DNA of 7,539 nucleotides. It comes from Caldilineae bacterium (GTDB taxonomy: Bacteria > Chloroflexota > Anaerolineae > J102). Position numbers and translations under genes: made by a program. Positions 1 to 7,243 of this stretch are shown in pieces. How positions within the stretch are numbered: the stretch's first letter is position 1; every line of letters begins with the position of its first letter. The notes beneath the pieces were generated by a model. That model was not told the origin of the DNA and did no database searches. It saw only the letters and a list, made by a program, of their open reading frames with translations. The stretch spans positions 1 to 7,539 of the forward strand of contig RFJM01000230.1 of the NCBI GenBank assembly GCA_003694905.1. The letters run 5' to 3'.

Positions 1-3
1 ACC

Positions 4-1101
4 GTGGAGAGTCTGGCAGCGGCATTTATCCTGCATCCGGTGGCGGGTTTGCTGGCCAGTGTAGGCCTGATGATGGCCCTGGCGGTGCATCTGGGGCGGC
101 GGGACAGGCGCTGGGGAGGCATCCGCTGGATTCTCGGTGGCCTGGGCACGGCCGCACTGCTGGGGCATCTCTTCCTGCTGCTGGCTTATGCTACGGCGCG
201 ACCTCGCCATCAGGGCACGCTGGATATTGCCCGCCAGTTCTTTGTCCCGGGCGAAGCCGATCCGTTGTGGCGGCCTCTGATGATGGGGTTGTCGTTGCTG
301 GGCCTGGGGCTTCTACTGAGTCCTTCCGGCCCCTCTCGCACCCTGTTCCGGCGAGCTATGGGACTGTACCTGTGGGCCATGCTTGCGCTCTTCGCCGGGT
401 TCCCGGCCCTGCTGTCGCCGGACAAAGTGGGCATCGCCATGTCCTTGCTGGCGGTGGTCGCCTTAGGTCTGCAACTGGACATCATCATAACCCTGCTGTT
501 GTCGGGACTGCGGCGGCTGGGCGGCCACATGGGACGTGTCGCGCTCAGGCCCTCGGTAGGCCTGGCTGCCGGTCTCGTCGCCCTGGGCATCGCCGGACTC
601 ACGCTGATCTCGCCACCCATGCAGGCGGACCCCGGCCCCCCGCAGGAGCCGGAATCCCTGGCGCGGGCGCTCTATCGTATCAAGAGCGAGCATCTGGCCT
701 ACTCCTGGACCGTGGTCGGCTACCAGGAGGCTTTGCCCCAGGTCTTGGGACGCGGGTACTTCCTATCCTGGGAGGAGTTTCTGCGCCGCTACGATCCGGT
801 TGAATATCGTTTCGATCCGCGAGCACCGGAGCTGGCCGTGCCCACCCGCTATGTCTTCATCTTGACAGAGCGCCGGATCTTCGTCGGTCCCGAGGACACG
901 GCGGTGGACACCCTGAAGCGGGCGGAACTGCAGGTGCAATTGCAGGAGTGGGTGGAGCGCTATCAGCAGTTCCACGACGACATGTCGGTGTATTACGAAG
1001 ATCCTTCGGCCGTGGTCTACCAGATCTATCGTTCGCCCGAGGTGGAACGAAAGATCATCGAAGAGTACGAACGCGAGCTGTTTGAAGGGAGGAAACGGTA
1101 A
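4..1101 (+). CDS. Polytopic membrane protein with extracytoplasmic C-terminal domain, function unknown
   Basis: I do not recognise this 365-residue protein. Hydrophobic stretches at about residues 6-30, 42-64, 88-106, 115-137, 142-167 and 182-203 suggest six membrane segments. Arg-rich loops (31-41, 111-117, 169-182) sit between segments 1/2, 3/4 and 5/6. By the positive-inside rule this puts the N-terminus outside and the C-terminal part (about 205-365) outside as well. That part is soluble, begins with a Pro-rich stretch, has many aromatic residues (Tyr/Trp at 232-267) and ends in a charged helix (305-365). The GTG at 4 is the first start in view. Only three bases precede it and the frame is open to the window edge, so the true start may be upstream. 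The stop overlaps the next start (TAATG), which implies one transcript and coupled translation. Location beside a PelF/PelG-like gene suggests a role in polysaccharide assembly or export, but that is inference only; no PelE or PelD similarity is visible. Confidence 0.75.
   Translation: MESLAAAFILHPVAGLLASVGLMMALAVHLGRRDRRWGGIRWILGGLGTAALLGHLFLLLAYATARPRHQGTLDIARQFFVPGEADPLWRPLMMGLSLLGLGLLLSPSGPSRTLFRRAMGLYLWAMLALFAGFPALLSPDKVGIAMSLLAVVALGLQLDIIITLLLSGLRRLGGHMGRVALRPSVGLAAGLVALGIAGLTLISPPMQADPGPPQEPESLARALYRIKSEHLAYSWTVVGYQEALPQVLGRGYFLSWEEFLRRYDPVEYRFDPRAPELAVPTRYVFILTERRIFVGPEDTAVDTLKRAELQVQLQEWVERYQQFHDDMSVYYEDPSAVVYQIYRSPEVERKIIEEYERELFEGRKR
1087..1093 (+). promoter_or_regulatory. Shine-Dalgarno sequence for the GAF/HD-GYP gene
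   Basis: GGGAGGA lies 7 bases before the ATG at 1101, inside the last codons of the preceding gene. It favours this ATG over the in-frame ATG at 1110, which would be 16 bases away. Confidence 0.75.
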
Positions 1102-2942
1102 TGGCACGAATGTTCAGCAATCCCTCGGTGGAATGGCCCCGGGTGTTTGAGGTGCTGGCCCGGCACACCGGCTACGAAGCCCGGCTCGACGCTCTGCTCG
1201 ATCTGGTGGCGGCGGCGACGAGACATCCGGTGGTCGCCCTCTATCTGGCCGATGATCCCGAAGGCCGTTTTTTCCTGGCCCGCCTGCGCCGCCCTGTTCC
1301 CGAAGAACGGACGGCGTCTCAACATGCCGATGGAGGCGTGGCCTTCCTCGGCGGTTCGTTGGGGGATCTGGCGAGAGAAGAACAGGCCCTGGAGGCCATC
1401 GAAGCCACGGAGGAGTTGTATCCGGACAGTGTCTCTGCCGTTGCCGCCGGCCTTCCCCTCGACCTGCCGCGCACGCCCGAGCTGGCATCTGCGGGCGCGA
1501 CATCCACGCCTCTGGGAGTCCTGTACTCTGTGCCTTTGCACCGGGCCGATGTCCAGATCGGCCTGGTGCAGGTGGGTCCTATCGGCGAGAAACCCGGCCG
1601 CGGTCTGCGCAAGGTGATGGAGACCGCGGCCGAACCCCTGGCCCATGCCGTGGCCCTGGCCCGCGAACAGGCCCGCCTGCAGGAGCAACTGGCCGAGGAC
1701 GAGGCCCGCTCGGATGTGAGCCGGCAGATGCTACGATCCGCGTTCGAGCCGGACGAATTTTTGCGCCTGCTGCTGGATCTGGCTGTAAAGGCCAGCGGCA
1801 CCCAGGCGGGTTTCATCGGTCTTGCGGATGAGAGCGGAGTGATTCACCTGCACACGGCCGTCGATCTGCCTGAAGGCCTGCTGGATCACGTCGAGCTCAC
1901 ACCGGGGGCCGGATTCCTGGAATGGCTGGACCGGGAGGAGGGGTCGCTGTACCTGGCCGACTTCGAACAGGCCGCGGCGCTGGGCATCCGCGCGCTGCTC
2001 GCCGTGCCCCTGACCGACGCGGAGCGGGTGCTGGGGGTGCTGGGGCTGCTCAATCTGGATGCCGGGACCACCCCTGCCGAGCACAGTCTCAACCTGCTCG
2101 CTATCTTCGCGGAGCAGATCCAGCTCGTGTTGGGCAACGTGCGTCTGTTCGAGGCCTTCAACCGCCAGTTTGTCGGCACGCTACACGCCCTGGCCCGCGC
2201 CCTGGATGCCCGCTATCCCCACACCGCCGCCCACCATCGCCGCGTAACCGACTGGGCCCTGGCCATCGGCCGGGAGATGGCATTGAGCGAGGCTCAACTG
2301 CAGGCACTGCGGGAAGCCGCGCTGGCCCATGACGTGGGTATGTGCGGCATCGTCGAAGTGGAGCATGGCTTCCAGGCCGACTTCCACCATCCTTCCATCG
2401 GCGCTTCCATGTTCGAGCTCCTGCCGCAGGGCCGGGCAGTGGGTGAGATCGTCGCCTCCCATCACGAGTGGTACGACGGCTGGGGATTCCCGCAGGGGCT
2501 AAAAGGAGAGGAGATTCCACCAGGCGCGCGTATCCTGGCCCTGGCCGAATTCGTCGTAGAGAGTACCACCGCCGACCCAATCCAAGGCGCCATGCCGCCC
2601 TCGAAACTGATGGCGGAGGTCCAGATTCGCCGTGGGCGCCAGTTCGACCCCGCCGTGGTGGATGCCTGGATGGCCATATTTGAACGGGGGCGGCGCTCCG
2701 CCCCCGCGGGCAGCCCCTTCCAGCCCTGCCATCTCTTCAAAGGGGATCCCGCGCTGGCCTGCAGCACCTGTCCCGCGCGCGGGACTTCCCTCCCTTGCTG
2801 GACCATCCCCGAGGTTCGTTGCCATCATCATGGAGATCCCGACTGTGCGCGATGCTTCGTCTACCTGGAAGCGGAGGAGCGAGCCGCGGCAGCCGGGCAG
2901 AGTGTGCCCCCGCCTGCCACCCGCCAGAGCGCCCGGCAATGA
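1101..2942 (+). CDS. GAF-GAF-divergent HD-GYP protein with C-terminal cysteine cluster
   Basis: A 613-residue cytoplasmic signalling protein with no signal peptide or membrane segment. Two GAF-like regions (about 12-190 and 208-350) are joined by a charged helix (185-205). An HD-GYP domain (about 352-530) follows; this family hydrolyses cyclic di-GMP. Metal-ligand positions appear kept: H378, H410-D411, H430, H454-H455. Several hallmarks differ. The lysine of HDxGK is M414. About eight residues are missing between HD and the next His. GYP is GFP (462-464). The usual Asp of the VAD motif is E483. The LKGEEIPPGARILA stretch (467-480) and FDPAVVDAW (515-523) are typical of the family. The tail (543-585) holds Cys at 543, 554, 557, 566, 574, 582 and 585 with a CW pair at 566-567; this resembles small two-CW / zinc-binding modules. 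It may be a phosphodiesterase with altered activity, or a ligand or redox sensor controlling the downstream polysaccharide gene. The domain calls are firm; residual catalytic activity is uncertain. Confidence 0.9.
   Translation: MARMFSNPSVEWPRVFEVLARHTGYEARLDALLDLVAAATRHPVVALYLADDPEGRFFLARLRRPVPEERTASQHADGGVAFLGGSLGDLAREEQALEAIEATEELYPDSVSAVAAGLPLDLPRTPELASAGATSTPLGVLYSVPLHRADVQIGLVQVGPIGEKPGRGLRKVMETAAEPLAHAVALAREQARLQEQLAEDEARSDVSRQMLRSAFEPDEFLRLLLDLAVKASGTQAGFIGLADESGVIHLHTAVDLPEGLLDHVELTPGAGFLEWLDREEGSLYLADFEQAAALGIRALLAVPLTDAERVLGVLGLLNLDAGTTPAEHSLNLLAIFAEQIQLVLGNVRLFEAFNRQFVGTLHALARALDARYPHTAAHHRRVTDWALAIGREMALSEAQLQALREAALAHDVGMCGIVEVEHGFQADFHHPSIGASMFELLPQGRAVGEIVASHHEWYDGWGFPQGLKGEEIPPGARILALAEFVVESTTADPIQGAMPPSKLMAEVQIRRGRQFDPAVVDAWMAIFERGRRSAPAGSPFQPCHLFKGDPALACSTCPARGTSLPCWTIPEVRCHHHGDPDCARCFVYLEAEERAAAAGQSVPPPATRQSARQ
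2685..2706. repeat. Perfect 9-bp GC inverted repeat inside the HD-GYP gene
   Basis: CGGGGGCGG at 2685-2693 and its exact reverse complement at 2698-2706 flank a 4-base loop (CGCT). It falls at codons 528-536, the linker between the HD-GYP domain and the cysteine cluster. No T-run follows, so it is not a standard terminator. It may just reflect Arg/Ala/Pro codons in GC-rich DNA. Confidence 0.7.
2770..2785. repeat. Perfect 16-base palindrome inside the cysteine-cluster coding region
   Basis: GTCCCGCG is followed directly by its reverse complement CGCGGGAC, centred between 2777 and 2778. It encodes part of the stretch just after C557. No function can be assigned; it is 63 bases downstream of the 2685-2706 inverted repeat. 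Confidence 0.7.
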
Positions 2943-3139
2943 TCCGGCGACGCCGGTGGAGCGAGTATCACCCCCTACAGCAGGGCCTACGCTCTGTTGA
3001 ACCTGGCCGGGAGCACACCGGCAACCACCGGAACCCGCCGCCACAGGCGCGGCCTCGCAAAGTTCCCAGACCCTACCCCAGGCCGCAATGCGGCTGCATT
3101 GCAGTGCCTTCCCGTCCCTTTTACACCAGGAGGAACGAC
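2943..3139. other. Non-coding gap with one small hairpin between the HD-GYP and STAS genes
   Basis: This is the longest non-coding stretch in the window (197 bases). The STAS reading frame stays open through it, but the encoded residues look nothing like a domain and the real start is at 3140. Inside it, GCAATGC (3085-3091) and GCATTGC (3096-3102) form a perfect 7-bp stem with a GGCT loop. No U-tract follows directly, so it is not a convincing terminator. I see no convincing sigma-70-type promoter. A regulatory leader, an internal promoter of unknown type, or simple spacer are all possible. Confidence 0.5.
3128..3134 (+). promoter_or_regulatory. Strong Shine-Dalgarno sequence that sets the STAS start
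   Basis: AGGAGGA lies 5 bases before the GTG at 3140. It decides the start of the STAS gene against longer upstream openings in the same frame, and it marks the point where translation restarts after the 197-base gap. Confidence 0.85.
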
Positions 3140-3481
3140 GTGGACTACAAAACTCGAACCGAGGATTCCCGCACCATTCTCGAACTCAGCGGTGACCTGG
3201 ATGTGACCAGCGCACCGGCCTTGCAGGCCGCCCTGCAAGAACTCATCGATCAGGGCATACGATCTCTCATCGTCGATCTCACCGATGTCCCCTTCATGGA
3301 CAGTTCCGGGTTGGGCGTGTTGGTAGCGGCGCATCGGCGCATGACCGCCGTGGGCGGACAGCTTGCCCTGGTCAACCCCACCCCTACGCTGAGAAAAGTC
3401 TTCGAACTGACTCGCACCAACCGCCTGTTCCACCTGTACGAGACGCTAGAACAGGCGACCCAGGAGATGAGCGCAGCCTAG
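3140..3481 (+). CDS. STAS-domain anti-sigma-factor antagonist (SpoIIAA/RsbV type)
   Basis: A 113-residue single-domain protein. Its length and sequence fit the STAS family, which includes SpoIIAA and RsbV. The pattern LSGDLDVTSAPAL (16-28) is the usual first strand and helix, and FMDSSGLGVL (52-61) carries the conserved site where a partner kinase phosphorylates a serine (S55 or S56; the first Ser after Asp by family analogy). In known systems the unphosphorylated form binds an RsbW/SpoIIAB-like kinase and frees its target. No such kinase or PP2C phosphatase is in the window. The GTG start is chosen from the Shine-Dalgarno sequence at 3128-3134 and from domain length. The TAG stop is followed at once by the ATG of the PelF/PelG-like gene, so translation is probably coupled. 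This suggests a phospho-switch acting on polysaccharide production, or one that controls a sigma factor or a chemotaxis-like pathway. The STAS assignment is firm; the target is unknown. Confidence 0.93.
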   Translation: MDYKTRTEDSRTILELSGDLDVTSAPALQAALQELIDQGIRSLIVDLTDVPFMDSSGLGVLVAAHRRMTAVGGQLALVNPTPTLRKVFELTRTNRLFHLYETLEQATQEMSAA

Positions 3482-6400
3482 ATGGACGTCCGTCCCTCTG
3501 TCCTCTTCGAGACCGAAGGCACCTACCCCTACGTCGGGGGAGGCGTTTCCACCTGGTGCAAGATCCTGGTGGACGAGATCCCGGAAGTGGACTATCTCAT
3601 CTTTGCCGTTACCGGGACCCCCCAGGTGAGGACCAAGTACCCGGTGGACAAGGAGAACATCGCGCGGATCGTCCAGGTGCCCATGTGGGGCGCAGAAGAA
3701 CCCGCGGAGTGGATCTTGCCCTTCCATGCGCCGCCCCACATCCCTTTCTCCGAGCTCTTCCTGCGCAAGCAGGCGACGACCGAGGCGGTGATCCGCGAGC
3801 AATTCGTGCCCCTGTTCCGCCACTTCCTGCGCGGTTTCGAAGAACCCGAGGCCGATGTCCGCCTCTACGGACCGACGGTATGGGCAATATTCCGCTATTT
3901 TCAGGAGTACGATTACAACGTCACCATGAAGTCCAGGCCGGTGTGGGAGGCATTCAAGGAGGAGATGCTGCGGCCCTACCGGGATCACCCGGAGCGTTTC
4001 CGGCCGGATGAGTACCCCAGCGTGTTTGATCTCACCACCTGCCTGCGCTGGTTCTACAACATGCTGATGGTCTTCACCTGCCCTGTGCCGGAGACGGATG
4101 TCACCCACGCCACCATTGCCGCCGCCTGTGGCCTGGCCAGCATCTATTCGAAGCTCGAGTACGGGACACCTTTCCTCATCACCGATCACGGCGTCTATGC
4201 TCGCGAACGTTACATCGCGGTCTCGGCCACCGATTTCACCTTTTTCTCAAAGCGATTTCTGATCAACCTGGCCATCCTGCTCTCCAAGCTCAACTACGTC
4301 TTTGCCGATCAGCTTTCGCCTTGCGCCAATTTCAATCAGCGCTGGGAAATCCCCTTCGGCGGCGATCCGCGGCGGGTCCGCACCATCTACAACGGCGTTG
4401 ATCCCGGTGTCTTCGTTCCCGGACCAAAGCCGGAAGAGTTCAGGAAGTATCCTACGGCAGTGGCCGCGGCACGGGTCTTTCCCCTCAAAGATCTGATCAC
4501 CATGATCAAAGGCGTGGCCGTCGCACACAAACAGATCCCAAACCTGAAGGTCATCGTCTACGGCTCGCTGAAGGCTGACCCGCCCTACGTCCAGAAATGC
4601 CGCGATCTGGTGCGCGAGCTGGGGCTGGGACCCGGTGAGGGCGATGAATCGGGCGACATCGGCGCAGATGACATCGATAGCTGGACGTTCCGCTTCGGAG
4701 GATTTCACAGCCAGCCTTCCAAGATCTTCACCCTGGGAGACATCAGCCTGCTCTCCAGTATCTCGGAGGGCTTCCCCTTTACCGTGCTGGAGAGCATGTC
4801 CTGTGGAACGCCGGTGGTGGGCACGGATGTGGGTGGGGTGAAGGAGGCCCTGGAGGGGCATGGGGTGGTGACTCCTCCACGCGACCCGGAGGCCTTTGGT
4901 CAGGGTATCATCCAGCTTCTCTCCGATGATGATCTGCGCCAGCGTCTTTCCCGCAAGTGCCGCGAGACGATCCTGGCTAAGTTTACTACCTCGACCTCGG
5001 TAGACGCCTACCGGGAAAGCTACTTGAAGTGGGCGGCCTACAAGCGCGAGCACCGGGATCGCATCCGTGAGGAGAATGCCCAACTGATGGCCCTATGGCG
5101 GGAAGAGATCGAGAAGATCCGTGCCGAATCCCCTGCCATCACACCGGCGGAGGAACGGGAGTTGTTGCGCAGCGACAGCCGCCCCCTGGAGCGTACCGTC
5201 GAGTTTGCCCGCCGCATGATGCATGAATGGGAGAGGCTTTTCCTGCCGCCAGACGAGTCTTCCGATGACGTGGCGGGTGCCGACGGCCATAGCAGGGTGG
5301 CTGAGGAGGCGAGACAGCGGACGCTGTGGCACATTCCGCGAGCAGCGGCTGCCACCACAACCGTGGCCGAGCGCCCGCCATCGGCAGCCCCACGCACCTC
5401 CGCACCGGCCGTTCAGACGGGCGTGCCTCCGACCAATGGCGGTAGGTCGCCCAACGATGGTGCGGCAAGCACAGGTGCTGCTCCTGCGGTCGCCGCGAGT
5501 GCCGGGCGTTTGCGAGCGTGCACACCCCCGCAGGATGTGGCGTTACCCGAGGGCATCGAATTGCCCGAGAACCCGGCCTACACTCCCGAGCCGGAGATCG
5601 TGCACCCCGATCCCCTGGAGAAAGAGAAAGAGGAGCTGGTCGACTTCATCCTTGAGACGGTGGAGAGCCCTGTGGACTTCTGGGCCGTGGCCGCGACGCT
5701 GGAGAGCCGCGGCATGCGCGATGTAGACGCCGAGGAGAAGCTCAACGTCAAGCCGCTGGTGCGCTGGGTGGAACCCATGTCGGGCTATGTGGTGAAGGGG
5801 AGCATTATGGTGCTGGCCAAGGAGATCTACGCCCGCTGCCGCGAGCGCCTCAAGACCGTGCCGCCCAAGGAGCCCGAGATAGAGGAGTTGAGCTGGTGGC
5901 GGAAGTTGCAGCGCTTTCTGATGTTCTATCTGAGGGGCACATTGTTCGCGCTGCCGATGGTAGGGCAGATCATTGCCGTCTTGGCGCTGCGCTACTCCCT
6001 GTGGGCTTATCTCGAGTTCAGCGAGGAACGGGCTACGGTTGTCGCCATCGGCACCATTATGAGTTTCATCGTCACCGGCGGTTTCGTGCAGGCCATCGGG
6101 CGCAAGGGCATGTCCTACTCCGAAGCCGGGCAACACATCCTGGCCAAGCAGGTCTGCTACGGGTTGATAAGACTGGGCACGGGGCTTGTCTTGGCGGTGG
6201 GGCTGGCCTTCTACGTGCTGAACCTGATCATCCCTTTCTTCACTCAGGAGATGGTCTTGATCAGCCTGATGTACTTCTTCCTGCTCTCCGAGCTGTGGTT
6301 GTTTATCTCGATCCTCTATGTCCTCACACGCCGTCTGGCCATCCTGCTGAGCACGCTGGCAGGCGTCGCGATCGTGCATGTCGTGATGACCTACACGGAC

Positions 6401-7243
6401 TGGGGGATCCATGCCGCGCACGGACTGGGGCTCCTGGGCACGAACCTGATCGTCGCGGCCTACGGCTATCGCCTGCTTGATAAGGCAGCCCGTTCCGTCA
6501 CCGGAGATCAGAAGGACGCGCGATTGCCTGCCTGGTCTATTCTGTACTATTCGCTACGTCTGTATTTCCTCTACGGCATGTTGTATTTCGGCTACCTGTA
6601 CCTGGACCGTCTGGTGGGGTGGTCGGCATCGGAGCAGCCGTTGCCCTACATCATCTGGTTTCGCACGCCCTACGAGCTGGGCATGGACTGGGCACTCATC
6701 TCCCTGGTTTTCAGCATCGCCTTGCTGGAGTACACTATCAATGAATTCGCCTCGATCATCATTCCTACCCAAAAGCGATTCCAGGCTTTTGATATCGCCG
6801 GTCACAATCGCTACTTCACCCGCTTCTATCTGCGGCAGATCCTTTTGTTGATTCTCATCGCCGTTGTCAGTATCATTGCCACCTACTACGCGGTCACCTG
6901 GCTGCGACGCTACGAAGAGATCAAGCTCGTGCGAGACTTTTTCAAGAATCCCATCACCTTCTTTGTCTACTGGGCTGCGGCTGTAGGCTACAACCTGATG
7001 GTGGTGGGGCTGTTCAACGGCGTGTTCTTCTTTTCCCTCTCCCGGCCGATTCCGGCCCTGCGGTCTATCGCGCCTGCCATGCTGATCAACGTCCTGGTCG
7101 GGTTCCTCCTCAGCCGCACCGTCGGCTACGCGTATAGCGCCGTGGGAATGGCCGTGGGCTCGCTTGTTTTCGCCCTTCTGGCAACCCGCCACGCCCTGAA
7201 GGTGATGAGGAACCTGGATTATTATTACTATTCGGCCTACTGA
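3482..7243 (+). CDS. PelF-like GT4 glycosyltransferase fused to a PelG-like membrane protein
   Basis: A 1253-residue fusion. Residues 1-520 resemble PelF, the cytoplasmic GT4 enzyme that makes Pel polysaccharide from UDP-amino-sugars. They start with the typical EGTYPYVGGGVSTW (12-25), contain TDHGVYARER (234-243), NGVD (304-307), R331 and K336 of the RVFPLKD nucleotide-sugar site, and an EX7E pair E429/E437 in SEGFPFTVLE. An acidic Gly-rich loop (382-399) is inserted before the acceptor-side glutamates. Residues 520-590 are a charged helix and 590-700 a low-complexity Ala/Pro/Thr linker. Residues 711-795 form a small charged, probably helical module that I do not recognise. Residues 811-1253 show about 12 membrane segments (818-842, 850-872, 895-920, 924-947, 952-971, 978-998, 1017-1041, 1067-1085, 1117-1140, 1158-1184, 1196-1211, 1216-1236), the size and pattern of PelG, and end in a Tyr-rich tail. 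The ATG directly follows the STAS stop; AGGAG at 3462-3466 is 15 bases away, so initiation probably depends on coupling. The PelF part is firm; the PelG call rests on topology, length and context. Confidence 0.88.
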   Translation: MDVRPSVLFETEGTYPYVGGGVSTWCKILVDEIPEVDYLIFAVTGTPQVRTKYPVDKENIARIVQVPMWGAEEPAEWILPFHAPPHIPFSELFLRKQATTEAVIREQFVPLFRHFLRGFEEPEADVRLYGPTVWAIFRYFQEYDYNVTMKSRPVWEAFKEEMLRPYRDHPERFRPDEYPSVFDLTTCLRWFYNMLMVFTCPVPETDVTHATIAAACGLASIYSKLEYGTPFLITDHGVYARERYIAVSATDFTFFSKRFLINLAILLSKLNYVFADQLSPCANFNQRWEIPFGGDPRRVRTIYNGVDPGVFVPGPKPEEFRKYPTAVAAARVFPLKDLITMIKGVAVAHKQIPNLKVIVYGSLKADPPYVQKCRDLVRELGLGPGEGDESGDIGADDIDSWTFRFGGFHSQPSKIFTLGDISLLSSISEGFPFTVLESMSCGTPVVGTDVGGVKEALEGHGVVTPPRDPEAFGQGIIQLLSDDDLRQRLSRKCRETILAKFTTSTSVDAYRESYLKWAAYKREHRDRIREENAQLMALWREEIEKIRAESPAITPAEERELLRSDSRPLERTVEFARRMMHEWERLFLPPDESSDDVAGADGHSRVAEEARQRTLWHIPRAAAATTTVAERPPSAAPRTSAPAVQTGVPPTNGGRSPNDGAASTGAAPAVAASAGRLRACTPPQDVALPEGIELPENPAYTPEPEIVHPDPLEKEKEELVDFILETVESPVDFWAVAATLESRGMRDVDAEEKLNVKPLVRWVEPMSGYVVKGSIMVLAKEIYARCRERLKTVPPKEPEIEELSWWRKLQRFLMFYLRGTLFALPMVGQIIAVLALRYSLWAYLEFSEERATVVAIGTIMSFIVTGGFVQAIGRKGMSYSEAGQHILAKQVCYGLIRLGTGLVLAVGLAFYVLNLIIPFFTQEMVLISLMYFFLLSELWLFISILYVLTRRLAILLSTLAGVAIVHVVMTYTDWGIHAAHGLGLLGTNLIVAAYGYRLLDKAARSVTGDQKDARLPAWSILYYSLRLYFLYGMLYFGYLYLDRLVGWSASEQPLPYIIWFRTPYELGMDWALISLVFSIALLEYTINEFASIIIPTQKRFQAFDIAGHNRYFTRFYLRQILLLILIAVVSIIATYYAVTWLRRYEEIKLVRDFFKNPITFFVYWAAAVGYNLMVVGLFNGVFFFSLSRPIPALRSIAPAMLINVLVGFLLSRTVGYAYSAVGMAVGSLVFALLATRHALKVMRNLDYYYYSAY

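Noticed and set aside
3085..3121. Intrinsic terminator before the STAS gene
   Set aside because: The 7-bp hairpin is real, but the T-run (3118-3122) is short and 15 bases away from the stem, so it does not fit a Rho-independent terminator.
3099..3127. Sigma-70-like promoter TTGCAG-17-TACACC
   Set aside because: Both hexamers match only about half of consensus, and the start site would fall within the Shine-Dalgarno sequence.
2795..3139. N-terminal extension of the STAS frame upstream of 3140
   Set aside because: It would overlap the end of the HD-GYP gene and add about 115 Arg/Pro-rich residues with no domain character. The strong Shine-Dalgarno sequence and the family length support GTG 3140.
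5543..6421. Open frame of 292 codons on the - strand opposite the PelG-like region
   Set aside because: It is His/Gln/Asp-rich with no recognisable domain and lies wholly antisense to a convincing membrane-protein gene; it is a GC-driven shadow frame, as are the similar - strand frames at 3446-4189 and 4247-5083.
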